This document shows positions 26,995-35,967 of a DNA stretch of 64,000 nucleotides, in pieces. The notes beneath the pieces are model-generated. The model searched no databases, was not told where the DNA came from, and saw only the letters and a list, made by a program, of their open reading frames with translations. The stretch comes from Alphaproteobacteria bacterium (GTDB lineage Bacteria > Pseudomonadota > Alphaproteobacteria > UBA6615), in NCBI GenBank assembly GCA_039980135.1, contig JBDXCV010000009.1:691854-755853 (forward strand), given 5' to 3'. A program made the translations under genes and the position numbers. Every line of letters begins with the position of its first letter. Positions within the stretch are counted from its first letter, which is position 1.

Positions 26995-27432
26995 ATGTCC
27001 GTCACCATCCGTACGCTCCTGATCGTCCTCCTTCTCAGCCTCGTCGGCGTGATCCCGGTGCGGGCCCAATCCAGTGTTTCCGCCCTGGACGGCGCAGCCT
27101 TCGCCGAAGTGATCGAAGGCCAGATCTCGGCCTTCGCGCGCGACGATGGAGATACCGCCTTCGCATTCGCCAGCCCCGATATCCGCCGCGCCTTCATGAC
27201 CGCGGAAAAATTCATGCAAATGGTGCGATCGAGCTTCCGGCCGGTCTATCGACCCCGCGCCTACAGCTTCGGGGATCCCGCGATCGTCGAGGGCACCCCG
27301 GTGCAGCCGGTGCGGGTCATTGGGCCGGACGGGCGCGGCACGGTCGCGCTCTACCGCATGGAGCGACAGGCCGACGGCAGTTGGCGCATCGCCGGCGTCA
27401 CGTTGCACCCGACCGGCGAACGCGGCATCTAG
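26995..27432 (+). CDS. Secreted DUF4864 domain protein
   Basis: 145 residues from the ATG at 26995. A signal peptide (hydrophobic 7-22, likely cut after V-R-A) is followed by a single DUF4864 domain with I-x-x-Q-I-S-A-F-x-x-D-D and [13 protein letters not shown] near residues 40-70. It ends in [19 protein letters not shown]. The fold is SnoaL/NTF2-like in style and the function is unknown. It is 113 bases upstream of the phosphoribosyltransferase gene on the same strand, with its own likely promoter in the LonB divergent region. Confidence 0.82.
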   Translation: MSVTIRTLLIVLLLSLVGVIPVRAQSSVSALDGAAFAEVIEGQISAFARDDGDTAFAFASPDIRRAFMTAEKFMQMVRSSFRPVYRPRAYSFGDPAIVEGTPVQPVRVIGPDGRGTVALYRMERQADGSWRIAGVTLHPTGERGI

Positions 27433-27545
27433 CTGCGATCACGGCCTGTTGGTCCACAGTCAAGTCCACAGCGGCGATTGCACCGCCCCGCGGCGCCCGC
27501 TTAAATACGCACCCACCAACTCCCCGCAATCAGATCGGTTTCGAC

Positions 27546-28019
27546 ATGGCCAGCCCTCAGCATGATTTCCCGGTATCCTGGGAACAACTTCATCGCGATG
27601 CCAAGGCGCTCGCCTGGCGGCTGAAGGAAAAGGGACCCTGGGATCAGATCGTCGCCATCACCCGCGGCGGGCTGGTGCCTGCCGCCATTGTCGCGCGCGA
27701 ACTGGAACTGCGGCTGGTCGACACCGTGTGCGTGTCATCCTACGACCATCAGGCGCAGGGCGACCTCACGATCCTGAAGAAGGTCGAAGGTGACGGGACC
27801 AACACATTGATCGTCGACGATCTTGTCGATACCGGGAAAACCGCCAAGATCGTCCGCGAGATGCTGCCCAAGGCCCATTTTGCCACTGTCTATGCCAAGC
27901 CCGCCGGCCGGCCCCTGGTCGACAGCTTCGTGACCGAGGTCAGCCAGGACACCTGGATTCATTTCCCATGGGATCTGGAACTGCAATTCGTCCAGCCGAT
28001 TGCCAGCGGCGGCCAGTAG
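27546..28019 (+). CDS. gpt: Xanthine(-guanine) phosphoribosyltransferase
   Basis: 157 residues from the ATG at 27546. The PRPP-binding motif [12 protein letters not shown] is at 88-99. R40-G-G in A-I-T-R-G-G-L-V-P is the PPi-loop region. The tail W-I-H-F-P-W is typical of Gpt and closes the purine pocket. Gpt converts guanine, xanthine or hypoxanthine to the monophosphate with PRPP. Its length matches E. coli Gpt (152 residues). The gene converges on the second importer. Confidence 0.9.
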   Translation: MASPQHDFPVSWEQLHRDAKALAWRLKEKGPWDQIVAITRGGLVPAAIVARELELRLVDTVCVSSYDHQAQGDLTILKKVEGDGTNTLIVDDLVDTGKTAKIVREMLPKAHFATVYAKPAGRPLVDSFVTEVSQDTWIHFPWDLELQFVQPIASGGQ

Positions 28020-28031
28020 CACCCCGACGGA

Positions 28032-28898
28032 CTAGCCCGATCGCTCGGTTCGCAATCGCGGGTCGAGCGCATCACGCAGGCCGTCCCCGAGCAGGTTCAG
28101 ACCCAGGACCGCGAGGGCGATGGCCAACCCCGGGAGGATCGCCAGCTTCGGATCAAGCGCCATGAAGGTCTGAGCGTCGAACAACATGCGTCCCCAACTC
28201 GGCGCCGGCGGCTGGGTTCCCAACCCCAGATAGGCGAGCGCGGCCTCCGCGAGGATCGCCACGGCGAACTGGATCGTTGCCTGGACGATCAGCACGGGGG
28301 CGATGTTCGGCAATATGTGGTCACGCGTTATCGCCGCCGGCGTCTTCCCGATCGCCAACCCGGCGCGGGCATACTCCAGCCCCCACACCTGTATCGCGGC
28401 CCCACGCGCGACCCGCGCAAACACCGGAACATTGAATATGCCGATGGCAATGATGGCGTTGATCGCGCCCGGCCCGAAGGTCGCGGTGATCATGATCGCC
28501 GAGACGATCGCGGGGAATGCAAAAACCACGTCCGACCCGCGGGCTACCAGATCATCGACCCAGCCACCCCGTGCCGCCGCCAGGAGCCCCAGGCCCACGC
28601 CCACGACAAGACCGATGCCGACCGCGACCGCACCCACCATGATCGAGTTCCGCGCACCGATCATCAGCCGGGTCGCGATGTCGCGCCCAAAATGATCGGT
28701 GCCCAGCCAATGGGTGCCGCTCGGCCCCTGCATCCGCTGCGTGATCGCGACGGTGTCGAAGGCATGAGGTGTCCAGACCAGCGATACCAATGCGACCAGC
28801 ATCAGCATCCCGGTCAGAATGACACCGATCAGGAAATTGGGATGGCGCAGCAACCGTAAAACCCCGCCGCGATAGACCGTGTTCGCCGCGTCACTCAT
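28032..28898 (-). CDS. Peptide-type ABC transporter permease, DppC type (second importer)
   Basis: 288 residues from the ATG at 28898, which overlaps the DppB-type gene by 4 bases (ATGA). The much longer open frame upstream is a shadow of that gene. Hallmarks are the first helix at ~20-42, then H-W-L-G-T-D-H-F-G-R-D-I and the coupling loop W-G-L-E-Y-A-R-A-G-L-A-I-G-K-T-P. It ends L-R-D-A-L-D-P-R-L-R. It is the last gene of the operon; no ATPase gene follows. Confidence 0.93.
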   Translation of the reverse strand: MSDAANTVYRGGVLRLLRHPNFLIGVILTGMLMLVALVSLVWTPHAFDTVAITQRMQGPSGTHWLGTDHFGRDIATRLMIGARNSIMVGAVAVGIGLVVGVGLGLLAAARGGWVDDLVARGSDVVFAFPAIVSAIMITATFGPGAINAIIAIGIFNVPVFARVARGAAIQVWGLEYARAGLAIGKTPAAITRDHILPNIAPVLIVQATIQFAVAILAEAALAYLGLGTQPPAPSWGRMLFDAQTFMALDPKLAILPGLAIALAVLGLNLLGDGLRDALDPRLRTERSG

Positions 28899-29842
28899 GG
28901 TGCACGTCGCGTGCGGGGATCGATTGCGGTGTAGGCGACATCGACCAGGAAGTTCACCACCACGACAAGCGCCACCAGAAGCAGGATCACGTCGCGCAAG
29001 ACCACCAGATCGCGCTGGCTGACAGCCTGGAAAATCAGGCGGCCAATACCCGGCAGGGCGAACACAACCTCGATCACAATCGAACCGGCCAGAAGGAAGG
29101 CAAACTGTAACCCGATGATCGTGGTCATTGGGATGAGTGCGTTGCGTAACACATGGCCCCACAAGACCCGGCGTGGTGCCAGACCCTTGGCGCGCGCGGT
29201 GCGCACATAGTCTGCACCCAATGTGTCGAGCAGCGCCGTGCGCGTCACCCGGGCGAGGATCGCCGCCTCCGGCAGGGCCAGGGAGAATGCCGGCAACACG
29301 AGGGCCCACAGCGCAGTCCCAACACCCGCATCCCAGCCCGGAAAGCCTGACGCCGGGAACCAGCCGAGCGCGACGGCGAAGACCAGGATCGACAGGATCG
29401 CAAACCAGAAATTCGGGATCGCCATGCCGATCTGGCTGAAACCCATCACACCATAGTCTCCGGGCCGGCCGCGGCGCGTGGCCGCAAGCATCCCCAGCGG
29501 AATGGCTATCAGTGTCGACAGAAACAATGCGAAAAGCGCCAGCGGCACGGTCAACGTCAGCCGCTCGCCGATCAACTGTGAAACCGGGACATCATAGGTA
29601 TGGCTTATCCCGGTGGTGCCGGCGGCCAAGCCGCCGATCCAGTCGAGGTACCGCAGCGCGGCGGGTCGATCGAGCCCCATCTGGGCACGCAACGCGGCGA
29701 GCGTATCGTCCTGCGCCTCGATCCCGAGGATCAGCAGCGCGGCATCGCCGGGCAGCACTTCCAGTATGACGAAGATCGCGAGGCTGGCCACCAGTAGTGT
29801 GATCAGCAGCAGCAGGATCCGGCGCGCGAGATAGGTCAGCAT
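28895..29842 (-). CDS. Peptide-type ABC transporter permease, DppB type (second importer)
   Basis: 315 residues. It has the N-terminal R-R-I-L-L-L-L helix, E-V-L-P-G-D-A-A after the first helix, and the coupling loop A-D-Y-V-R-T-A-R-A-K-G-L-A-P. It ends A-I-D-P-R-T-R. Six membrane helices are expected. It lies 28 bases after the binding-protein gene and overlaps the DppC-type gene by 4. It pairs with the latter to form the channel. Confidence 0.93.
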   Translation of the reverse strand: MLTYLARRILLLLITLLVASLAIFVILEVLPGDAALLILGIEAQDDTLAALRAQMGLDRPAALRYLDWIGGLAAGTTGISHTYDVPVSQLIGERLTLTVPLALFALFLSTLIAIPLGMLAATRRGRPGDYGVMGFSQIGMAIPNFWFAILSILVFAVALGWFPASGFPGWDAGVGTALWALVLPAFSLALPEAAILARVTRTALLDTLGADYVRTARAKGLAPRRVLWGHVLRNALIPMTTIIGLQFAFLLAGSIVIEVVFALPGIGRLIFQAVSQRDLVVLRDVILLLVALVVVVNFLVDVAYTAIDPRTRRAP

Positions 29843-29870
29843 GGCGCCGCGCCCGGCAGTATCCGGTTAT

Positions 29871-31346
29871 CTACTCCCAGCGGACGCCGGTGACGTCGGT
29901 CGCCTGGACCGGCGCATTCCGCCACATGCCTTTGAGGCCCTTGCGCCAGACACCCAGCTTGGCGAGCTGGAACATATAGGCGTTCACAGCATCGGCCGTA
30001 ATGGTCCGCTGCGCCTGGCCAAGAATGCGGTTCCGCGCAGCCTGATCGCTGGTGTTGTTGAGCCGCGCCATCAGCGCCTTGAGGGACGGGGAATCGTAAT
30101 TGAAATAGTAGGTGTCACGCGCGTAGATGCCGATATCCACCGGTTCGGTGTGGGAGACAATCGTCAGGTCATAGTCCGTGCCGCGGAACACCTGCTCAAG
30201 CCACTGCGCCCATTCGACCGGGATGATCTCGACCGTAATGCCCACCGCTTTCAGTTGGGACGCCACGATCTCACCACCGCGACGCGCGTAGGTCGGCGGC
30301 GGCAGCTTGAGCGTGAGTTTGAGGTCGGTCTGATCGGCATCGGCCAGAAGCGCGCGCGCGCGCGCCGGGTCATGAGGGTAGGCCGCAAGCAGGTCCACAT
30401 AAGCCGGATGGTGGGGTGCGAAATGCGTGCCGATCGGCGTGCCGAACCCGAACATCGCACCATCGACAATCGCCTGACGATCGATTGCATGGGCGATGGC
30501 CTGGCGGACACGGACGTCGTTCAGGGGCGGTCGGGTGTTGTTCATGGCGAGAATGGTCTCGCCCTCTGTCGAACCGATCGCGACCTCGAAATTCGGATCA
30601 GCCTGTAGCGTGATTACCGCCTCGGGTGCCTGCAAATTCGCGACCGCATCGATGTCTCCGGCCTTCAGGGCCGCGACCTGGGCCGAAGGATCGGGGATAA
30701 AGCGAAACGTCACCTTGCGGATCGCGCGACCCTCATCGGTCGCCGCCAGACGGATTTGCGAGCCGCGCACCCAGCGGTCGAACTTGTAGGGGCCGGTCCC
30801 GATCGGCGCGACCTTGTTGTTGGCTGCCGATTCAGGTGCCACGATCACCGCGTCGCCCCATCCCAGATTGAACAGCAACGCGCCTTCCGGCCGCGACAGC
30901 GTGATCCGCACGGTCCGCGCATCGACCGCCTCGACCTTGTCCATCGCCGCGAAGAGCTGCTTCTGAGCATTCACGGAATCGCTCGCCCGTGCCCGGTTCA
31001 ACGAGAACACGACATCGTCGGCATCGAAGCCCGTGCCGTCGTGGAACGCCACGCCGTCCTTCAGGGTGAAGGTGTAGACAAGGCCGTCACCGGATACGGC
31101 CCAGCTCTTGGCGAGTTGGGGCTGCACCGCGCCATTCTCGTCGATCCGGGTTAGCCCCTCGAACAGGTTGGCGTAGACGATTTCATCGATAGCCGCGGCC
31201 GCACCCGCCGTCGGGTCGAGATGGGGCGGCTCGAGGGTCAGCCCGATCGTCAGCGAATCCTTGGGTTGGGCCTGCGCCGCAGGAGCCGCCAGAACAGCCA
31301 GCCCCGAGGCGACTGCGATCGCCACGACAATGCGCATCGTCTTCAT
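29871..31346 (-). CDS. Periplasmic solute-binding protein, SBP_bac_5 (second importer)
   Basis: 491 residues from the ATG at 31346, 9 bases after AAGGGA; the next ATG upstream overlaps that site. A Sec signal peptide ends about A26 (A-Q-A). The mature part has L-A-K-S-W, F-T-L-K-D-G-V-A-F-H-D-G-T-G-F-D-A-D-D-V, the typical family-5 block. The ligand is probably a peptide or amino acid derivative because two peptidase genes precede it in the operon. Unlike the first importer's binding protein it uses Sec, not Tat. Confidence 0.92.
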   Translation of the reverse strand: MKTMRIVVAIAVASGLAVLAAPAAQAQPKDSLTIGLTLEPPHLDPTAGAAAAIDEIVYANLFEGLTRIDENGAVQPQLAKSWAVSGDGLVYTFTLKDGVAFHDGTGFDADDVVFSLNRARASDSVNAQKQLFAAMDKVEAVDARTVRITLSRPEGALLFNLGWGDAVIVAPESAANNKVAPIGTGPYKFDRWVRGSQIRLAATDEGRAIRKVTFRFIPDPSAQVAALKAGDIDAVANLQAPEAVITLQADPNFEVAIGSTEGETILAMNNTRPPLNDVRVRQAIAHAIDRQAIVDGAMFGFGTPIGTHFAPHHPAYVDLLAAYPHDPARARALLADADQTDLKLTLKLPPPTYARRGGEIVASQLKAVGITVEIIPVEWAQWLEQVFRGTDYDLTIVSHTEPVDIGIYARDTYYFNYDSPSLKALMARLNNTSDQAARNRILGQAQRTITADAVNAYMFQLAKLGVWRKGLKGMWRNAPVQATDVTGVRWE

Positions 31347-31420
31347 GTCGGCCATTCCCTTGAATGATTTCCGGTGTGCCAAGCGTAGCAAATGCAGTCG
31401 ATCAGCGTCCAATGGGAGGG

Positions 31421-32458
31421 TCACCCGGAAGTCGGGTAGGAATCCCTGTAGGCGGGCCATTCGCCCAGGCCCGTCGCCGCGAAAACGCCGCGCGCGACCG
31501 CCCGCGACAGGCAATCCGCCGCCGCCATGCCGATACGGGCCACATCGAGAACGGGATTCGCAATCGGCGCCTTTCCCGTCGCCAACGCAAAGACGATATC
31601 GCCATCCATCGGCGTGAAGACCGGCCGTATCGCGCGCGCGAGACCCGCCTGCGCCATCCGCGCGACCCGGGCGGTCTGTGCCTTGGTCAGCGCCGCATCA
31701 GTGGCTACAATCGCCAGCGTGGTGTTGGACAGGCCATCCCGAAGGCCGTACTTATCAAGCGGATGATCCGGCACCTCGAGGGACGGAGCGCCGCCCCATC
31801 CACCGAATTCGTCGTCACGTTCGAGCGCCCCGGCCAGGAACTGGCCTGCGCCGTTCGTGACCACCGAGCCAAGCGCATTCACGGCGGCCAGCGCCCCGAC
31901 CGTCACGTCACCATCCAGTACGACCGACGCCGTCCCCTGACCGCCCTTGAGCTTGCGCCCGTCATGGCCGGTCGTAGTCGCACCGAACCCGGCCCCTGCA
32001 TTGCCCAGAGAAACTTCCATCCCTGCGGTCTCCGCCGCCGCACGTGCCAGGGCCCGATAAGGCAGCGCCGTGTCAGGCTTGTCTCGGAACGCGGTTTTAT
32101 CCCCGCCGTTCAGCAAATCGAAAAGAATCGCGCCAGGCACGATCGGTACGTGCAGACCCCCCACCGGGAATCCCCTGCCCCGCTCGGCAAGCCACCCCAT
32201 CACGCCGTCAGCCGCCGACAGACCGAAGGCGGACCCACCGCCGAGGACAATCGCGTCGACGGTTTCGATTGTGGCGTCGGCGCGCAGCAGTTCGAGTTCG
32301 CGCGTTCCCGTGCCGCCGCCCTGCACATCGACCGCGGCGACCGCACGCGTATCGGGCAAGACCACTGTTACGCCGGTCCGGATATCGGCGTCTTCGGCGA
32401 ATCCGACCTTCAGGCCCGCCACATCGGTAATCGCATTGCGTACGCCGACCTTGCTCAT
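31421..32458 (-). CDS. P1 family peptidase (DmpA-like L-aminopeptidase / D-esterase)
   Basis: 345 residues, no signal peptide. The N-terminal V-R-N-A-I-T-D-V-A-G-L-K-V-G and the glycine-rich V-L-G-G-G-S-A-F-G-L-S-A-A-D-G are characteristic of the S58/P1 family. G-N-A-G-A-G-F-G-A-T and the N-T-T-L-A-I-V-A-T-D-A region follow. Family members cleave themselves before a Ser or Thr nucleophile; by position this would be in N-T-T, which is inference. They release N-terminal amino acids, including D- and beta-residues, from peptides. The gene overlaps the M20 peptidase gene by 4 bases and lies 74 bases upstream of the second importer. Confidence 0.9.
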   Translation of the reverse strand: MSKVGVRNAITDVAGLKVGFAEDADIRTGVTVVLPDTRAVAAVDVQGGGTGTRELELLRADATIETVDAIVLGGGSAFGLSAADGVMGWLAERGRGFPVGGLHVPIVPGAILFDLLNGGDKTAFRDKPDTALPYRALARAAAETAGMEVSLGNAGAGFGATTTGHDGRKLKGGQGTASVVLDGDVTVGALAAVNALGSVVTNGAGQFLAGALERDDEFGGWGGAPSLEVPDHPLDKYGLRDGLSNTTLAIVATDAALTKAQTARVARMAQAGLARAIRPVFTPMDGDIVFALATGKAPIANPVLDVARIGMAAADCLSRAVARGVFAATGLGEWPAYRDSYPTSG

Positions 32459-33744
32459 TCTTTACCCCACAACAACTCCAGCGCCGTCGCCGCCATGACC
32501 TTGGCCGACGCGACCATATCGTCGATATCGATATACTCATCCGGCTGGTGTGCGAGCTCCAGGATTCCCGGCCCATAGGCCACGCAATCCTTGAGCTTGC
32601 CGACCCTCCAGACATGTTTCTGGTCATAGGTGCCGGGTGAGGCCACATGGCGCGACGGGCCGCCCAGCACCCGCTCGATATTCCGGTCCAGCGCACGCAC
32701 GAGTGGCGAATCCGGTTCGGTAAGGGTCGGCGGGACCGACCAGATGTCGCGAAGCTCATATTCGAACGCCTGGCGCTCGGCCGACAGCCGATCGAGGATC
32801 TCGACCACCTCGGCCCGCACCGCCGCCTCGTCCTCTTCGATCAGATAACGCCGATCGAGGACGACCCGACATCGATCCGCGACCAGCGCTGACGGGAATC
32901 CTGACCCCGTGTCCTGTTCGGCCTGCCCGCCGTGAATCGAGTTGAAATTCAGGGTCGACTGCCGCGCGGCATCGGGGATGACCGGCATCGCGGTGCGGCG
33001 TTCGGCAAGCCGCGGGTAGAGCTCATGTTCGACCTTCTCCAGAAATGCCGCCATGCCCCGGATTGCAGACACGCCCAAAAACGGCATCGAGCCATGGGCG
33101 ATCCGCCCTCGCACCTCGATCTCGGCCCACCAGACCCCGCGATGACCCAGACAGACGCTGTCCTTGTAGAGGGGTTCGGGAATGATCACGTGATCGACGC
33201 GCGGTTTGGAGAAGTGCCCCCGTTCCGCGAGCCAGGCCACGCCGGCATAGCCACCGGATTCCTCATCGACGGTCCCGGATATCTCGATCGCACCGGGAAA
33301 CGAAACCCCCGATTCCAGCAGCGCCTCGACGGCGATGACGCTGGCCGCGAGGCCGCCCTTCATGTCGCACGTGCCACGTCCATACACGCGGCCGTCGCGT
33401 ACCGACCCCGCGAACGGGTCGACCGTCCAGCCCTCGCCGGGTGCGACCACGTCGATATGGCTGTTGAAATGCACGCACGGCCCCGGACCGTCGCCCTCAA
33501 TGCGCGCCACCACATTGGTTCGCGGATACCGATCGCTGTCGCCCAGCGCGCCCTCCGCACGCAGATACGCGACTTCAAATCCGCGTGCGGCGAGCCGCTC
33601 CCCCAGGAACCGCGCGCAGGTCTCATAGGCGTCGCCCGGCGGATTAATCGTGGGAATCCGCACCAGTTTGGCGGTCAGGTCGGCGAGCGCGTCTCCCTGG
33701 CCGCCGATACGCTGGAACAGATCGTCAATTTCATGTGCGGACAT
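32455..33744 (-). CDS. M20 family metallopeptidase (ArgE/DapE-like)
   Basis: 429 residues. The di-zinc M20 motifs are present: H96 in N-S-H-I-D-V-V, D127 in G-R-G-T-C-D-M-K-G-G, and the catalytic glutamate in D-E-E-S-G-G (160-165). An inserted dimerisation domain lies between about 200 and 315. The gene is separate from the biosynthetic dapE at 52132, and this copy is more like the catabolic ArgE/DapE family that deacylates N-acyl amino acids. It starts the operon M20 / P1 peptidase / importer, so it probably trims what the importer delivers. It is divergent from rlmI with 54 bases between starts. Confidence 0.9.
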   Translation of the reverse strand: MSAHEIDDLFQRIGGQGDALADLTAKLVRIPTINPPGDAYETCARFLGERLAARGFEVAYLRAEGALGDSDRYPRTNVVARIEGDGPGPCVHFNSHIDVVAPGEGWTVDPFAGSVRDGRVYGRGTCDMKGGLAASVIAVEALLESGVSFPGAIEISGTVDEESGGYAGVAWLAERGHFSKPRVDHVIIPEPLYKDSVCLGHRGVWWAEIEVRGRIAHGSMPFLGVSAIRGMAAFLEKVEHELYPRLAERRTAMPVIPDAARQSTLNFNSIHGGQAEQDTGSGFPSALVADRCRVVLDRRYLIEEDEAAVRAEVVEILDRLSAERQAFEYELRDIWSVPPTLTEPDSPLVRALDRNIERVLGGPSRHVASPGTYDQKHVWRVGKLKDCVAYGPGILELAHQPDEYIDIDDMVASAKVMAATALELLWGKE

Positions 33745-33798
33745 AAAGGCAAGCTAGAGCGGTTCAATCTATCGGGACAAGGCTTTAGAGTGCCGCCG

Positions 33799-35007
33799 AT
33801 GACAGCTCTGGCAGAAACGCTCCCCACCGTTCCCGAAATTCGCCTCCAGGCCGGCCGCCACAAGCGCGCGCGCCAGGGCCATCCGTGGATATTCTCCAAC
33901 GAAATCGAGATGGACGCCGACGCCAAGGCGCTGCCGCCGGGCGGACTCGTCCAGCTGATCGACGCGAGCAAACGGCCGCTCGGCATCGCGACCTTCAATC
34001 CGCACCCGCTGATCGCCGCCCGCATCCTGAGCCGCGACCCGGACACCGTGATCGACGGGGAATTCATCACCGCGCGATTGCGCGCTGCACTCGCCGTCCG
34101 TGAGGCGCTCTATGCCGTTCCCTTCTATCGGCTGGTACATGCCGAAGCCGACGGCCTCCCGGGCCTGATCATCGACCGGTTCGGCGATGTCTGCGTTGTG
34201 CAGGTGAACACGGCGGGCATGGAGAAACTGAGCGACGCATTGACGGCGGCGTTGCAGGACGTGCTGGCGCCGAAGACCATCCTGTTCCGCAACGACAGTG
34301 CGGTCCGCAATCTCGAAGGTCTGCCCCAGGAGATACGCGTGGTCGGCGACGCGCTCGAGGGCCCGATCGAGGTCATGGAGAATGGCGGCGTGTTCCAGGC
34401 CGACCCGCGCGAGGGACAAAAGACCGGCTGGTTCTATGACCAACGCGACAACCGCGCCTTCGTAGCCGCCCTGTCGAGGGACAAGCGTGTGGCGGATTTC
34501 TATTCCTATACCGGCGGGTTTGCCGTCACAGCCGCACTGGCAGGTGCCCGGGAAGTGCACGCCTTCGACCGGTCCCAGGCGGCGCTGGATTTCGCGACCC
34601 GGGCCGCAGCAGAAAACGGCGTCGGCGAAAAATTCACCGCCACCAAGGGCGACGCGTTCCAGTTGCTACACGGCTTTGCATCGGCGAGCGAGACCTATGA
34701 CATCGTGGTCGTCGACCCGCCGGCCTTCGTGAAATCCAAGAAGGACTATCAGGCCGGCATCCGGGGCTACCGGAAACTCTTCCGGCTGGCCGCGCAGATC
34801 GTCGCGCCGGGCGGCTATCTTTTCGCGGCGTCCTGCTCGCACCATGTGGATCCGCCGAGCTTCGCTGACGCGGTTCGCCGCGCCCTCGCCGACACGGGCC
34901 GAAACGGACGCATCCTGCGCAGCTCGGGCGCCGCGCCGGATCATCCGGTGCACCCCTTCCTGCCGGAGACGGGCTATCTCAAGGGTCAGATGATCCAGCT
35001 CGACTAG
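33799..35007 (+). CDS. rlmI: 23S rRNA (cytosine-C5) methyltransferase, RlmI/YccW family
   Basis: 402 residues from the ATG at 33799; the longer upstream frame is antisense to the M20 gene. Residues ~10-85 form a PUA domain (A-R-Q-G-H-P-W-I-F-S-N-E-I). After it comes the SAM-dependent methyltransferase with Y-S-Y-T-G-G-F-A-V (motif I), then V-V-V-D-P-P-A-F (motif IV) and a catalytic C in A-A-S-C-S-H-H. This order is that of RlmI, which makes m5C1962 in E. coli 23S rRNA. Target position here is inferred from the family. Confidence 0.9.
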   Translation: MTALAETLPTVPEIRLQAGRHKRARQGHPWIFSNEIEMDADAKALPPGGLVQLIDASKRPLGIATFNPHPLIAARILSRDPDTVIDGEFITARLRAALAVREALYAVPFYRLVHAEADGLPGLIIDRFGDVCVVQVNTAGMEKLSDALTAALQDVLAPKTILFRNDSAVRNLEGLPQEIRVVGDALEGPIEVMENGGVFQADPREGQKTGWFYDQRDNRAFVAALSRDKRVADFYSYTGGFAVTAALAGAREVHAFDRSQAALDFATRAAAENGVGEKFTATKGDAFQLLHGFASASETYDIVVVDPPAFVKSKKDYQAGIRGYRKLFRLAAQIVAPGGYLFAASCSHHVDPPSFADAVRRALADTGRNGRILRSSGAAPDHPVHPFLPETGYLKGQMIQLD

Positions 35008-35017
35008 CGCAGACATG

Positions 35018-35893
35018 TTAGCTGTCGGAATCGTCCTCCGCTTCGTTCAAGGACCAGTCATAGTCGTAACTCTCGATTTCAAACACGAGCTTGAGGTCGC
35101 GCAGAAGTTCGGGGCGGGCATATTCGCGCAGATGACGCAGCACACCGGCCTCCGAGCCGCCGAAATCTTCCTGGAACCAGTCATAGATGCTCGACACCGT
35201 CAGCGCACCACCGCGAATCTCCGCGCCGCGCGGATGATTCACATAAGCAATCGCGTTCGCCTCCAGCAACGCATCCACCCTGTCGGCCGTATACGCCTCG
35301 TCGATCAGGTTCGGGCAGCCGATCGACGCGCAGTTCACAGCGTAGTGGATACGCGGGTCCTTCCAGATCGGACGCAGGATGCGGTGTTCGACATCATCGA
35401 GCGAGACGTCCACACCCTCGATCGAGACCAGCTTCTTGCCCCAGGGGCCAATCGAAAAAAGGCCCGGCGAAATCCCGATCTTGAGGATCGAACTCACCGG
35501 GTAGTGATCGAGGACCACCCGCACGGTCAATGCGTTGTAGAGGTTGATCCAGTAGGCCTGCTGTTCACGCCGATTGAGGCCGCTGACCCCGACACCGGTC
35601 AGCTGGGTGATATAGCCATCCAGCGCCGCACGGTCTGCCGCGGCGAGCCCCGCATAGTCGAACCGGACCACGCCGTCGTCCGACGGACGGATATGCGCCT
35701 GCAGAAGCCGCGTCCAGTCGCCGTGATCGACGATTTGCGTCGAGGCGGGATCATGGGCCGACCAGCGCGGCCAGAGTTTGGATTTGGGTGCCGCCATCAG
35801 CGGCGACGCGAACAGCACAAGCAGGAACGCCGCGCCAAGCAGAATTGCAGAAAACCGATACGGCGCATGAAGGCGAGGCCAGGAAATATCCAT
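35018..35893 (-). CDS. DUF547 domain protein, secreted
   Basis: 291 residues from the ATG at 35893; a GTG at 35938 is possible but has no better ribosome site. A signal peptide or N-anchor (hydrophobic ~12-34) is followed by the DUF547 domain, which has the features Y-W-I-N-L-Y-N-A-L-T-V-R-V and V-N-C-A-S-I-G-C-P with F/W-rich surroundings. The conserved Cys-Ser-Cys stretch looks papain-like in some analyses, but no activity has been shown. It is the last gene of a minus-strand cluster with TVP38, an oxidoreductase and a histidine kinase. Confidence 0.86.
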   Translation of the reverse strand: MDISWPRLHAPYRFSAILLGAAFLLVLFASPLMAAPKSKLWPRWSAHDPASTQIVDHGDWTRLLQAHIRPSDDGVVRFDYAGLAAADRAALDGYITQLTGVGVSGLNRREQQAYWINLYNALTVRVVLDHYPVSSILKIGISPGLFSIGPWGKKLVSIEGVDVSLDDVEHRILRPIWKDPRIHYAVNCASIGCPNLIDEAYTADRVDALLEANAIAYVNHPRGAEIRGGALTVSSIYDWFQEDFGGSEAGVLRHLREYARPELLRDLKLVFEIESYDYDWSLNEAEDDSDS

Positions 35894-35967
35894 GTCCGAT
35901 ATGTTGGCCCGCACGGGCAGGAACGTAACCCGGTTCACGTCGATTTGAGAGCAGACTGGGTTCGCGG

